This document shows, piece after piece, positions 43,015-52,630 of a stretch of 64,000 nt of DNA. Position 1 is the first letter of the stretch. Each line of letters starts with the position of its first letter. Made by a program: the position numbers and the translations under genes. The notes beneath the pieces are model-generated. The model worked only from the letters and a program-made list of their open reading frames with translations. It had not been told where the DNA came from and made no database searches. Where the stretch lies: assembly GCF_004114535.1 (NCBI RefSeq), contig NZ_LBJC01000024.1, forward strand, positions 310,001-374,000. The letters run 5' to 3'. Source of the stretch: Bradyrhizobium nanningense. GTDB lineage: Bacteria; Pseudomonadota; Alphaproteobacteria; Rhizobiales; Xanthobacteraceae.

Positions 43015-44409
43015 ATGCTCGACACCGTGCAACATCGTGCGCAGCCGCAGGCCGGCGTGCCGCAAAACCATCTCGCGCAGGAATTCGTCGAGACGCTGCG
43101 GCTGGCCGTGCCGCTGATGCTGACGCAGCTCGGACAGATCGCAATGATCACGACCGATCTCGCGCTGATCGGGCGGCTCGGCGAGGATGCGGTGGCCGCG
43201 GCGGCGCTGGCCCACACGGTCTATTTCGTCAGCTTCACCTTCGGGCTCGGATTGATGGCCGCGGTGTCGCCGCTGGCGGCGCAGGCATTCGGTGCCGGCG
43301 ACGTCAGGCTGATCCGGCGCTCCTTGCGTGTCGGACTATGGGTCGCGTTGCTGATCTCACTGCCGATGATGGCCTCGCCGCTCTATGGCGAGCAGATCCT
43401 CCTCGCGCTGGGACAGGCGCCGCAGCCAGCCGCGCTGGCGCAGCGCTATCTCAATGGCCTCGCCTGGGGCATCGCGCCGGCGCTCGGCTTCATCGCGCTG
43501 CGCAGCATGATGAGCGCGGTGAACCGGCCGCAGCCGCCGCTGTGGATCACGCTGGCGGCGATCCCGGTCAATGCCGTGCTGGTCTACGCCCTGATCCACG
43601 GCCTGTTCGGCCTGCCGGAGCTCGGCCTGTTCGGCGCGGGACTTGCGACCACGATCGTCAACCTCGGCACGTTCGTCGCGACCCTTGCCATCGCGGGGCT
43701 GCGCAAGCCGTTTTCGGACTATCGCCCGCTCGCCCGCCTGTGGCGGATCGACTGGCCTCTGATGCGGCAGCTGATCGCGCTCGGCGCACCGATCTCGTTT
43801 TCACTGCTGCTGGAATACGGCCTGTTCTCCTCGGCCGCGCTGCTGATGGGATTGATCTCGACCACCGCGATTGCCGCGCATCAGATCGCGCTGCAGGTCA
43901 CCGCCGTGCTGTTCATGGTGCCGCTCGGCATCGGCATGGCGGCGACGGTGCGGGTCGGCCACGCCTTCGGCCGCGGCGACCCGGCCGCGGTGAAGCGCGC
44001 GGGGCTGGCCGCCGCCGTGCTCGGTATCGCGCTCGTGTCGGCGCTGACGCTCGCCATCATTCTCGGTCGTTATCAGCTGGGGCGATTGTTCTTCGGCAGC
44101 AATGAAGCCAGCGCGCCTACGGTCGCGCTGACCGCGACGCTGCTGCTGGTCGGCGCCACCTTCTTCATCGCCGACGGTCTCCAGACCATCATGGGCGGCG
44201 CGCTGCGTGGCATCAACGACACCAGGATGACTCTGCTGTTCGCGGCGATCGGCTATTGGGGCATCGCCTTTCCCGTCGCCTGGGTGCTGGCATTCCATGC
44301 CGGGCTCGGCGCGGTCGGCGTCTGGATCGGATTCTCGGTCGGCACCTTCGTCTATGCCGGGCTATTGATCTTGCGCTTCCGGATGCTGACGCGCAGACTG
44401 GCGGGATGA
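43015..44409 (+). CDS. MATE family multidrug/sodium exporter (NorM-like)
   Basis: The 464-residue protein has twelve predicted helices and the two-fold repeated MATE architecture: TLRLAVPLMLTQLGQIAMIT in the first half and LGAPISFSLLLEYGLFSSAA in the second. LGMAATVRVGHAFGRGDPAA-like residues (here GIGMAATVRVGHAFGRGD) are typical. It exports cationic compounds against sodium or protons. It is the first of a group of plus-strand genes. Its stop overlaps a short frame of no clear function. Confidence 0.93.
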   Translation: MLDTVQHRAQPQAGVPQNHLAQEFVETLRLAVPLMLTQLGQIAMITTDLALIGRLGEDAVAAAALAHTVYFVSFTFGLGLMAAVSPLAAQAFGAGDVRLIRRSLRVGLWVALLISLPMMASPLYGEQILLALGQAPQPAALAQRYLNGLAWGIAPALGFIALRSMMSAVNRPQPPLWITLAAIPVNAVLVYALIHGLFGLPELGLFGAGLATTIVNLGTFVATLAIAGLRKPFSDYRPLARLWRIDWPLMRQLIALGAPISFSLLLEYGLFSSAALLMGLISTTAIAAHQIALQVTAVLFMVPLGIGMAATVRVGHAFGRGDPAAVKRAGLAAAVLGIALVSALTLAIILGRYQLGRLFFGSNEASAPTVALTATLLLVGATFFIADGLQTIMGGALRGINDTRMTLLFAAIGYWGIAFPVAWVLAFHAGLGAVGVWIGFSVGTFVYAGLLILRFRMLTRRLAG

Positions 44410-44487
44410 CGGCGACAGTCCACGAAGTCATGCCCTTCCACAAGCTAGTCGTCCGCGGCATGATGGGACAGATCGTGGAGCGGGCCG

Positions 44488-45153
44488 ATGACTCTGTCAG
44501 TTGATCTTTTCTTCTCTTTCCGCAGCCCGTTCAGCTATCTGGCGCTGCCGAAGACACTGAAACTCGTGGAGGAGTACGATCTCGCCGTCAACCTGCGGCC
44601 GGTCTATCCGCTCGCGGTGCGCGTCCCCGGCTTCTTCAAGAAGGCCAGCCCGAACTTCATTCGCTATGTCGTGCTCGACAGCACGCGCGTGGCGCAGCAC
44701 GAGGGCATTCCGTTCCGCTTTCCCCGCCCCGATCCGATCGTGCAGGACAAGACGAATTTCGATGTCGCGGCCGAGCAGCCCTATATCCACCGCCTGACCC
44801 GGCTCGGCGCGATGGCGCAGCTCGATGGCCGCGCGCTCGCGTTCACCAATGCGATCGCCCGCGTGCTGTGGGACGGTTCGGTCGCGGGGTGGAACGAGGG
44901 CGATCATCTCGCGCGCGCGGCCGCGGACGCCGGCTTCGATCTCGCGGCGATGGATGCCGCGATCACCGCCGATCCGGATCGCTACGAGCAGGTGATTGCC
45001 GACAACGAGAAGGACCACGCCGCGTCAGGCCATTGGGGCGTACCGACCTTCGTGTTCGAGAACGAGCCGTTCTTCGGACAGGATCGCATCGACCTGCTGG
45101 TCTGGCGCATGCAGGGCAAAGGGCTGACGCGGCGTGCGGGCCAACATCGATGA
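44488..45153 (+). CDS. 2-hydroxychromene-2-carboxylate isomerase/DsbA-family protein
   Basis: The 221-residue protein has a DsbA-like thioredoxin fold with SVDLFFSFRSPFSYLALPKT in the HCCA-isomerase style, where Ser replaces the Cys pair, and GHWGVPTFVFENEPFFGQDR as the cis-Pro segment. HCCA isomerases act in naphthalene degradation using glutathione, but many paralogues have other roles. The context (MATE exporter upstream) gives no substrate. ATG 44488 is used. Confidence 0.9.
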   Translation: MTLSVDLFFSFRSPFSYLALPKTLKLVEEYDLAVNLRPVYPLAVRVPGFFKKASPNFIRYVVLDSTRVAQHEGIPFRFPRPDPIVQDKTNFDVAAEQPYIHRLTRLGAMAQLDGRALAFTNAIARVLWDGSVAGWNEGDHLARAAADAGFDLAAMDAAITADPDRYEQVIADNEKDHAASGHWGVPTFVFENEPFFGQDRIDLLVWRMQGKGLTRRAGQHR

Positions 45154-45165
45154 AGACTGCCGTGT

Positions 45166-45660
45166 TCAACCCACGGGCCCCGGGGTCCAATTGTCCCCTG
45201 CAAGCGGACTAACTCTCACGTCAGTAATGACTCCGAGGTCCATGCTTGGATCAAAATGGCGCATCGTCCGCTCATTGAGGTCAATGATGCGGCCAGGTCT
45301 TAGTGGCCCCACGTCATTTATCTTGACGATGACCTTCTTGCCCACGGCCTCGACAAGGGCATATTTCGGCCTCGTGCCAAATTGAACCCCACCGAATTTC
45401 CGACGCAAGCTCGTCTTGATGGCGGCCGTCCAGGCAGAGGGATCATAACGCTCGCCGGTCGCTGTCTTCAGACCTCCCTCCTCCTTGCCGGGCTTGAACG
45501 GATTGTATGTGGACGCCGCGCCAACAATTGCATTGCCAGAGGCGGCATCGACGACGTCCTTTGAGGGATCCCCACGTGTTTCACTTCGAGCACTGGCAAC
45601 AGAAACGGCAAGCGCAATCAGGGCGCCGCAAATTGCGGCGCTCGAGCGGAAGAGCATCAT
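45166..45660 (-). CDS. RlpA-like double-psi beta-barrel protein
   Basis: The 164-residue protein has a signal peptide (LFRSSAAICGALIALAVSVA). The DPBB core has IVGAASTYNPFKPGKEEGGL, KTATGERYDPSAWTAAIKTS and VIVKINDVGPLRPGRIIDLN, the RlpA-type barrel with its Asp. RlpA-like proteins are septal-wall lytic transglycosylases, but the C-terminal SPOR domain is absent, so this is a stand-alone barrel. Two adjacent ATGs (45660, 45657) fit AGGA upstream. Confidence 0.82.
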   Translation of the reverse strand: MMLFRSSAAICGALIALAVSVASARSETRGDPSKDVVDAASGNAIVGAASTYNPFKPGKEEGGLKTATGERYDPSAWTAAIKTSLRRKFGGVQFGTRPKYALVEAVGKKVIVKINDVGPLRPGRIIDLNERTMRHFDPSMDLGVITDVRVSPLAGDNWTPGPVG

Positions 45661-45977
45661 AAGTCCTGTGATTTTCTGGATTGTCCGGTTCCAGAACCGC
45701 AAACATGGTCAAGCCGAACGCAGAAGCGTCCATGAACTTGCGCCAATCTTTTGCGGATTCGAGCCAACCCCTGGCTACGGAACCGTTGTGAGAACCGGAG
45801 TTGGTCCTCACGTCGTGTTTAGCTTCTCATCCAATAAGACAGAGATTGCGTCAGCAGCATGACCCGATGGAACCTCGTGCGCGCAACGTCTCAGGGTCGC
45901 AGGCAGCCGATCGGGGCCAAGCCGCGCGACATGCGCATTGCTGTCGAAAGCCGACGTTTACGAGGTGGGGCCCGAAC
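45661..45977. other. Intergenic region without recognisable features
   Basis: I see no gene, hairpin or promoter in these 317 bases between the RlpA-like and FUSC genes. Frames here are short or antisense to neighbours. Confidence 0.4.
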
Positions 45978-47093
45978 TCACTCCGCCACACGCACGGACT
46001 TGCCGCTCGCGACCTCCGACCATTCGCCGACGACGCGGTCGAGATCGCAGAGATTCTGGTGCATCTGCTCCAGCGAGAAACCGAGTGCGAAGAAGCGTTC
46101 GGCGGTGTCGCCGGCATGGCCGCGGATCAAACCGTCCTGACGGACGGCGGCAACCGCCTCCGCGTAGTGCTGGAGCGCGACGTGGACGGGATGGATCGGC
46201 GGCGCGCCCGCGCCTTCGCGCAAGGCGCTAGCGGCCGAACGCAGGAAGCGCGCGATCGCGGTCGACACTTCCGTCAACGGAGCAGCTAACCGCATCTGCA
46301 CCTCGACCGGCAACGGCACCACGGTCGCGCGGCCGATCATCACGACGTCGTGGCGCAGCCGCAGCACGGTGCGCAACAGCGGGCCGGTGTCGGGCCCGCT
46401 CGACAGCCGCGCGGCGCGCTCGCGTTCGGCTTCAGCGCCGATGGCATTCATGCCCACCATCGCGGTGCCGATGCCGTCCTGGATCCGGTGCAGCGCGTCG
46501 TTGTCGCGGCCGCGCGTGAGGCCCGCGAGCAGCTCCGTGAAGGCATCCGCGATCAGCTCGAGCAGGATCGCCGCACTGGCACGAATCTGGCGCACCGCGC
46601 GCGAAGGCAGCACCAGAAACGACACCAGCAATCCCGTGATCGCGCCAACACCGACCTCGCTGACGCGATCGATCGCCGAGGTCATGGGATCGGAATGATG
46701 CATGGTCGGAACCAGCAGCACGATCACGGCCGTCACCGTGGCCGCGCTGAGGCTCGGATTGATCGCGGCGATGAAGGCGAGCGGCGCGACGGAGAGCACC
46801 AAGAGCCCCAACAGCCCCGCTTCACTGGAATAGGGGATCAGGATCGCGATGGCGCCGCCATAGATCGCGCCGCCGATCGTGCCCAGCATGTAGTCGCGCG
46901 TCGCCTTCAGCGAGCGGCCGACGCTCATCTGGGTGACGATCAGCGAGGTCAAGACCGCCCAGAGCGGCAGCAACAGATGCAGCGCGGTGGCGAGCGCATA
47001 GGCCGCGGTCGCGGCGACCGTGACCCGGATCGCCAAGCCCAGTTGCGTCCGCCGCGACCTGATCCGGTCGAACAGCTCGTTTGCGAGTGCCAT
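45978..47093 (-). CDS. FUSC family membrane protein (aromatic acid exporter-like)
   Basis: The 371-residue protein has an N-terminal membrane domain with about six helices (IRVTVAATAAYALATALHLL, LPLWAVLTSLIVTQMSVGRS, LKATRDYMLGTIGGAIYGGA) and a soluble C-terminal half with coiled-coil helices. FUSC proteins export fusaric acid or aromatic acids and often need an HlyD partner, which is not seen here. ATG 47093 was chosen at MALANELFDRIRSRRTQLGL; upstream residues to 47231 look non-coding. It is divergent from the MmgE/PrpD gene. Confidence 0.88.
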   Translation of the reverse strand: MALANELFDRIRSRRTQLGLAIRVTVAATAAYALATALHLLLPLWAVLTSLIVTQMSVGRSLKATRDYMLGTIGGAIYGGAIAILIPYSSEAGLLGLLVLSVAPLAFIAAINPSLSAATVTAVIVLLVPTMHHSDPMTSAIDRVSEVGVGAITGLLVSFLVLPSRAVRQIRASAAILLELIADAFTELLAGLTRGRDNDALHRIQDGIGTAMVGMNAIGAEAERERAARLSSGPDTGPLLRTVLRLRHDVVMIGRATVVPLPVEVQMRLAAPLTEVSTAIARFLRSAASALREGAGAPPIHPVHVALQHYAEAVAAVRQDGLIRGHAGDTAERFFALGFSLEQMHQNLCDLDRVVGEWSEVASGKSVRVAE

Positions 47094-47212
47094 CGTCTGA
47101 AGTCCCGATCCTCTCGAGGCCAGGCAAAAGCATGGCTGATGCCCGCGGCCGCAAGGCCGCTTGAAAGGCCAAATCAGCCCGCCTAACTTGCGCGCCAAAA
47201 CGAGGAAACACG

Positions 47213-48580
47213 ATGGCTCACGAAACCGCAACGCTCGCCGCCTATGTCTTCAATCTGAAATACGGGGATATTCCGGCTGAGGTGCTGGATCGCGCCAAAG
47301 TACTGACGCTGGACTTCCTCGGCAGCGCGATCCGGGCGAGGCGCGAAGCAGAATCGACCCCGTCGATCCTGAAGATGCTGGAAGCGCTGGCGCTCGACAC
47401 CAAGGGCGAGTCCACCGTGTTCGGCGACAACAAGACGTGGACGCCGGCGGTCGCAGCCCTCCTCAACGGTGCGCTCGGCCATTCCCTCGATTTCGACGAC
47501 ACCCACGCCGATTCCTCGCTGCATCCGAGCGCGCCGGTCGTTCCGGCCGCATTCGCCGTCGGCGAGATGGTCGGCGCGTCGGGCCGCGACGTGCTGACCG
47601 CGATCGTCGCAGGCTATGAGGTCTGCTGCCGGCTCGGCAACGCGCTCGACCCGACCTCGCATTACGCGCGCGGCTTCCACCCGACCGCGACCGCCGGCAC
47701 CTACGGCGCGGCAGCTGCCGCGGGCAAGCTGTTCGGCCTCTCCGAGCAACAGCTCATCTCCGCCTTCGGCGTCTCCGGCAGCCAGGCCGCGGGCTCGCTG
47801 CAATTCCTGGTCAATGGCGCCTGGAACAAGCGCTATCAGGTCGGTGCCGCCGCGATGAACGGCGTGATCGCCGCGACGCTGGCGCGCAACGATTTCGTCG
47901 GCGCGACGGAATCGGTCGAGGGCAAGCACGGCCTGCTCGCCGGCTACACCGACGATGCGCATCCGGACAAGGCGGTCGCCGAGCTCGGCAAGACCTATGA
48001 GACGATGAAGATCGGCGTAAAGCCCTATCCGAGCTGCCGCTATACGCATGCGGCGATCGACGCGCTGATCGCGATGCGGCGCGAGCACAATCTGACACCC
48101 GACCAGGTCAAGCGCGTCGAGATCGGCCTGCACCGCAACGGCATCACGCTGACCGGCGATGCCGCGACCAAGCGGCATCCGACGTCGATCGTCGGCGGCC
48201 AGTTCTCGATGTTTTTCACCGGTGCGCTTGCGCTCGACCAGGGCTCGTTCGGCTGGGACGATTATAATCGCCTCGGCGATGCCGCGATCGAGGCGCTCGC
48301 CGACAAATTCGATGTGGTGCAGGACGACCGGCTCGAGATCGGCCGCACCCACCCGTTCGGCGCCCGCGTCAGCATCACCACCGACGACGGCGTGCACGAG
48401 CGGCTTTATGCGGATCCCTCGGGCGAGCCGACCTCGTTCCCGGATACTCAGGCGATGCAGCAGAAGTTTCTGACGCTGGCACGCCCCGTGCTGAACGCGC
48501 GCGCGGAGAAGTTTGCCGATGCGATCATGACGCTGGAGCGGTTCGATCGCGTCGCGAAGGCGACGGAGCTGGGCCGGTAG
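47213..48580 (+). CDS. MmgE/PrpD family protein
   Basis: The 455-residue protein has the mixed helical domain of the 2-methylcitrate dehydratase/cis-aconitate decarboxylase superfamily: LNGALGHSLDFDDTHADSSL near the catalytic core, KPYPSCRYTHAAIDALIAMR and VGGQFSMFFTGALALDQG. Members act on branched short-chain acids. Without prpB or prpC next to it, its substrate is open. GAGGA precedes the ATG by about six bases. Confidence 0.92.
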   Translation: MAHETATLAAYVFNLKYGDIPAEVLDRAKVLTLDFLGSAIRARREAESTPSILKMLEALALDTKGESTVFGDNKTWTPAVAALLNGALGHSLDFDDTHADSSLHPSAPVVPAAFAVGEMVGASGRDVLTAIVAGYEVCCRLGNALDPTSHYARGFHPTATAGTYGAAAAAGKLFGLSEQQLISAFGVSGSQAAGSLQFLVNGAWNKRYQVGAAAMNGVIAATLARNDFVGATESVEGKHGLLAGYTDDAHPDKAVAELGKTYETMKIGVKPYPSCRYTHAAIDALIAMRREHNLTPDQVKRVEIGLHRNGITLTGDAATKRHPTSIVGGQFSMFFTGALALDQGSFGWDDYNRLGDAAIEALADKFDVVQDDRLEIGRTHPFGARVSITTDDGVHERLYADPSGEPTSFPDTQAMQQKFLTLARPVLNARAEKFADAIMTLERFDRVAKATELGR

Positions 48581-48600
48581 CAAATTCTCGCCGCGCAGAC

Positions 48601-48660
48601 GGTGCACCCTCGCCCCTTGTGGGAGAGGGTGGATGCGCGAAGCGCAGCCGGGTGAGGAGA
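48601..48660. repeat. Intergenic repeat, CTCGCCCCTTGTGGG family
   Basis: CACCCTCGCCCCTTGTGGGA, then GAGGGTGGATGCGCGAAGCG and GGGTGAGGAG. It sits between the convergent MmgE/PrpD and serine hydrolase stops. Confidence 0.55.
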
Positions 48661-48673
48661 CGGCACTCCGCTC

Positions 48674-50101
48674 TCAATCCGCCCCCGCCAATTTCCCTTT
48701 CTCGCGCGTCGCGGCCACCACCTCGCGCACGAGATCGAACACGCCGTCCGCTTGCGGCGGCACGTTCGGCGAGCGGCCGAGCCGCACGATCACCAGCTTC
48801 TCCGACGGGATCACGATGGTGTATTGCCCGATCGTGCCCTTGGCGAAGAAGGCGTCGCGCGGCCAGCCGTGCTCCACGCGAAACTTCGCGTCAAAGCTGT
48901 CGCCCTGGTTGGTCCAGAAGCCGGCGCCGATGCCGACCCAGGCGTTTGGCGTGGCCGTCGCCGAATAGTTTACCCAGCCCTCCGGCAAGATGCGTTTGCC
49001 GCCGGCGACGCCGTCATTGAGATAGAGCTGGCCGAAGCGCGCCCAGTCGCGTGCGGTGGCGAGCATCTCGCTCGACCCTTCGATCGTGCCGGAGCCATCG
49101 AGCTGGAGCGTGACATGGCGCATGCCGAGGGGCGCCAGCAATTCGCGCCGCGCGAAGCGCAGGGCAGCTTCGGGCGCGCCGCCGGCGGCGTTGCGGATCA
49201 GGCGCGAGAGGATGAGCATGTTGCCGTCGTGATAATTCCACGCGGTGCCGGGCGCGGTCTCGAGCGGAATGGTCTCGGCATAGGCCGCCATGTCCGTCTC
49301 CACGAACTTCATGCGATTGATGGGCTCGAAGGCGGAGCCGAGCGAGGCCTGGAGCGAGCTGCCGAGCGCAAGCCCTGCGGTGTGGCGCAGAAGCTGATCG
49401 ACCGTGATGGCGTGGCGCGGATCATCCGGATTTTTCCAGGCCGCGACCGGCGCGGGCTCGTCGAGCTTCAGCTTGCCCTGACGCACCAGCACGCCGATCA
49501 GGGCGGACACCACGGATTTCGTCATGGAGAAGCCGAGCAGCGGCGTCTCCGGTCCAATGCCATCGGCATAGCGCTCGGCGATGACGCGGCCCGATTTCAT
49601 CACGACCACCGCGCGGGTGCGCCGGTGAGGCGGCTGGGCGGGCTCGGTGAAGGCGCGGTCGAGCGCGGCGGCAAGCGAGGGGCTCTGCGGCGGCACGATT
49701 CCGGGGCCGGCAATCTCCGGCAGCAGCGCCGGCTGCCCGTCCTCCGCCGGTACCTGCACATCGGCGAGCGGCACACCATGGTCGAGCGTGCAACCGAGGC
49801 CCTCGCGATAGACGGCATGGCTGCGGCCGAGGCCGAACAAAGTCACCGTAACGTCCTTGCGGACACGGTCGACCCGGTAGTCCATCGCCCAGGTGATCAG
49901 GCTGGTCCCGGGCATGGCATCGGTGGTTTCCGTGAAGGTGCGCTGCGGATCAAGGCCGGAGACAAAGGTCTCCGAGCACAGGATGTCGGCGACGAAGCCG
50001 GTCGCGACCTTCGACACGTCGCGGGCACGCGCCGCGCCGAGCGCGAGCCCGGCACAGGCGATGGTGGTGGTGAGGAGGGTGATCTTACGGCGGCGGGTCA
50101 C
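48674..50101 (-). CDS. Exported serine hydrolase of the class C beta-lactamase fold
   Basis: The 475-residue protein starts at GTG with GGAG upstream and a signal sequence (LTTTIACAGLALGAARA). The catalytic motif is GFSMTKSVVSALIGV (Ser-x-x-Lys). The second conserved element reads WNYHDGNMLIL rather than a plain YxN, and the end has HGWPRDAFFAKGTIGQYTIV. Such enzymes are esterases or D-aminopeptidases more often than lactamases. An N-terminal domain of about 150 residues precedes the catalytic part. Confidence 0.9.
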   Translation of the reverse strand: MTRRRKITLLTTTIACAGLALGAARARDVSKVATGFVADILCSETFVSGLDPQRTFTETTDAMPGTSLITWAMDYRVDRVRKDVTVTLFGLGRSHAVYREGLGCTLDHGVPLADVQVPAEDGQPALLPEIAGPGIVPPQSPSLAAALDRAFTEPAQPPHRRTRAVVVMKSGRVIAERYADGIGPETPLLGFSMTKSVVSALIGVLVRQGKLKLDEPAPVAAWKNPDDPRHAITVDQLLRHTAGLALGSSLQASLGSAFEPINRMKFVETDMAAYAETIPLETAPGTAWNYHDGNMLILSRLIRNAAGGAPEAALRFARRELLAPLGMRHVTLQLDGSGTIEGSSEMLATARDWARFGQLYLNDGVAGGKRILPEGWVNYSATATPNAWVGIGAGFWTNQGDSFDAKFRVEHGWPRDAFFAKGTIGQYTIVIPSEKLVIVRLGRSPNVPPQADGVFDLVREVVAATREKGKLAGAD

Positions 50102-50243
50102 TGGCTTTCTCCGGCTGGGGCGTAGGCCGGAAGGACGCCGGAGTGGGCGGAGAAGCGCTCGCCGGATTTGGAAAATGGCCTGGTTGAAGTCAGAAAGAGG
50201 CTGATCGATACTGAAATATTACAGTGATTACAGCGACTTGGAT

Positions 50244-51305
50244 CTAAGCCGCATTCACCTTGAGTCGCCGGTACTCCGTCGGCGTCACGCCCGTGACCGC
50301 CTTAAAGGCGCGGTTGAAGGGCCCGAGCGACTGGAAGCCCGCGTCCATGGCGATGGTGATGACGGGCACCTCGGCCTGGGCGGGATCGGCGAGTGCGGCC
50401 TTGGCCTCCTCGATCCGGTGGTTGTTCAGGAACACATTGAAGTTGCGGTAGCCGAGCCGCTGGTTGATCAGCCGGCGGAGCCGGTACTCGGGAATCTTCA
50501 GCCGGCCCGCCAGCACGCCGATGGTGATGTTCTCCTGGCGATAGATCCGCTCGTCCGCCATCAGCCGCATCAGGGCATCGATGAGCTTTTGATCGGCGGC
50601 GTCCTCGGTGGCTTGCGGAGAGAAAACGACCGCCGGTGCGGCCTTCGCTTCGAGCGGAAACAGATCGCTGGCGTCGACGTGCATCATGGCGTAGGCGATG
50701 GCCGCAACGATACAGGCGAGCACGCCCGTATTGATCGCGTCGGCGACATCGCCGACTTGGCTGCCCGCGACGGCGATCTGGAGAGCCGCATTCACGCCGC
50801 CATAGAGCGCGCCCGCACAGACGATGAAAACGCGAACGCGGCGGCGGCGCTCGACCAGGTCGGCCGGCCATGAGGCGATCGTCTGCCCGATCGCAAGCGC
50901 GATGAAACCGAGCACGATCAGGTTGACCACCGTCACCGAGAATCGCACATGGCCGCTTGGCGCAATCCAGACACAACCTGCGAAGCTGAACGCCGTCACC
51001 AGCGCCCAGACCCATCCATGCCACCAGCGGAGGCGAAACTCGTCGTCGAATAGCGCGCGCGTGAACAGCCAGAACACGACGATATTGCCGGTCGACAGTG
51101 CAATCAGCGGCGCATGCGACGCCGAGATTCGCGACGTGACACCCACCGAATAGCTCACCGCATGCGCGGCCAGGCCCAGTGCGAGGGCGGCACCGAGCCG
51201 TCCCGCCAGCACGTTGCGGAAATCGGAAAGCAATGACGCCGCCAGAATCAGCAGCAGCGCGACGCTGGCAGCGCGGAAAGCAAGCTCGGTTGCGGCAAGT
51301 GTCAT
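50244..51305 (-). CDS. AraC-family regulator with an integral membrane sensor half
   Basis: The 353-residue protein has about seven hydrophobic helices in residues 1-220, including ASVALLLILAASLLSDFRNV and VVNLIVLGFIALAIGQTIAS. A C-terminal AraC domain follows: GVLAGRLKIPEYRLRRLINQ, then ITIAMDAGFQSLGPFNRAFK and GVTPTEYRRLK. The design suggests that a membrane signal controls DNA binding. The likely target is the adjacent serine hydrolase or pirin gene, but no operator was found. Confidence 0.9.
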   Translation of the reverse strand: MTLAATELAFRAASVALLLILAASLLSDFRNVLAGRLGAALALGLAAHAVSYSVGVTSRISASHAPLIALSTGNIVVFWLFTRALFDDEFRLRWWHGWVWALVTAFSFAGCVWIAPSGHVRFSVTVVNLIVLGFIALAIGQTIASWPADLVERRRRVRVFIVCAGALYGGVNAALQIAVAGSQVGDVADAINTGVLACIVAAIAYAMMHVDASDLFPLEAKAAPAVVFSPQATEDAADQKLIDALMRLMADERIYRQENITIGVLAGRLKIPEYRLRRLINQRLGYRNFNVFLNNHRIEEAKAALADPAQAEVPVITIAMDAGFQSLGPFNRAFKAVTGVTPTEYRRLKVNAA

Positions 51306-51634
51306 CGGGTGATGCGATCGGTCGCGGCTGGAAGCAGCCGAACATCGTTCGTTGCGCCGACTTTTTCAAGGACGATCCGCACTCACAACTGTCGTCGCCC
51401 GGCCAGCGCGCAATTGCGCACTAGGAACGGGCGATCCAGCACGCCGAGAGGGTCGTTATTGAACCGATGGGCGGCGGCGTACTGGATGCTTCGCTTTCGC
51501 GCGGCATGACAACGGAGTGGAACGATGACAGCGGAGTATGCGAAGCCATTCGCCGCGACGTCCGGTCCCGGCTTTGTCGCGACGCCACTTCAAAATCCTG
51601 CTACGATCATACCAACAAGAAACAGGAGTCCACT
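51306..51634. repeat. Intergenic region with a degenerate repeat half
   Basis: No gene is visible between the AraC gene and pirin. At 51471-51515 a sequence with GTACTGGATGCTTCGC, then TTTCGCGCGGCATGACAACG, matches the right half of the 23451-23546 repeat. The rest of the 329 bases shows no other structure. Confidence 0.45.
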
Positions 51635-52552
51635 ATGAGCTGGCAACCCTCGAACGATCCCGTGCTCGGCGATCCCATGTCCTGCGATGCGCTCGACCTC
51701 GTCATCGTGCCGCGGACGCGCGATCTCGGTGACGGGTTCGCAGTCCGGCGTGCGCTGCCGCACGGCAAGCGGCAAATGGTCGGGCCGTTCATCTTCTTCG
51801 ACCATTTCGGGCCGGTGCAGTTCGTCTCCGGCAAGGGCTTGGACGTGCGCCCGCATCCGCATATCGGGCTTGCCACCGTCACCTATCTGTTCGACGGCGC
51901 GATCATGCATCGCGACAGCGAGGGCAATGTCCAGGAGATCGCGCCCGGCGCGATGAATTTGATGACGGCGGGGCGCGGCATCGCGCATTCCGAGCGCACG
52001 CCGGATGCGCAGCGCGCCTCGGGCCAGAAGATGCTGGGCTTGCAGAGCTGGATTGCGCTGCCGGCCGGGTCGGAAGAGATCGCGCCGTCGTTCCAGCATT
52101 ATGCGGCGGGCGACCTGCCGATGATCTCCGAGCGCGACTTCACCGTACGCGTGATCGCGGGCTCCGCCTTCGGCATTTGCTCCCCCGTGTCGATGGTCTC
52201 GCCCTGGTTCTACACCGAGGTCACGGCCGCGGAAGGCGCGAGCATGCCGCTCGACCCCGACCACGAGGAGCGCGCGATCTATGTCGTCGATGGCGAGGTC
52301 GAGATCGCGAACGAGCGCTATGAGGGGCCGCGGCTACTGATCTTCCGCCCGGGCGACCGCATCACCGTGAAGGCGCTCAAGGTCACGCGGATGATGTTTC
52401 TCGGCGGCGATGCGCTGGAGGGGCCGCGCCATATCTGGTGGAATTTCGTCTCCTCCAGCAAGGAGCGGATCGAGCAGGCCAAGCAGGACTGGAAAACCGG
52501 CCGTTTCGCGGCAGTTCCGCAGGAACATGAGTTCATTCCGCTGCCGGAATAG
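51635..52552 (+). CDS. Pirin family protein
   Basis: The 305-residue bicupin has the pirin hallmark VGPFIFFDHFGPVQF, DVRPHPHIGLATVTYLFDGA with metal-ligand histidines, and GRGIAHSERTPDAQRASGQK. Pirins are iron-binding cupins; some show quercetinase activity. ATG 51635 has AGGAG upstream. It is followed by purC on the same strand after 78 bases. Confidence 0.94.
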   Translation: MSWQPSNDPVLGDPMSCDALDLVIVPRTRDLGDGFAVRRALPHGKRQMVGPFIFFDHFGPVQFVSGKGLDVRPHPHIGLATVTYLFDGAIMHRDSEGNVQEIAPGAMNLMTAGRGIAHSERTPDAQRASGQKMLGLQSWIALPAGSEEIAPSFQHYAAGDLPMISERDFTVRVIAGSAFGICSPVSMVSPWFYTEVTAAEGASMPLDPDHEERAIYVVDGEVEIANERYEGPRLLIFRPGDRITVKALKVTRMMFLGGDALEGPRHIWWNFVSSSKERIEQAKQDWKTGRFAAVPQEHEFIPLPE

Positions 52553-52630
52553 GCTAATCCGGTGTCCGGCCGTGCCATCAGGCGCGGCCGGATGTTCTGC
52601 CTGAAGGCCTTGTCCGCGAAAGCTTTGCCG

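Noticed and set aside
44406..44504. A 32-codon frame overlapping the MATE stop by ATGA
   Set aside because: Although coupled by position, it is short, overlaps the next start and has no structural pattern; probably chance.
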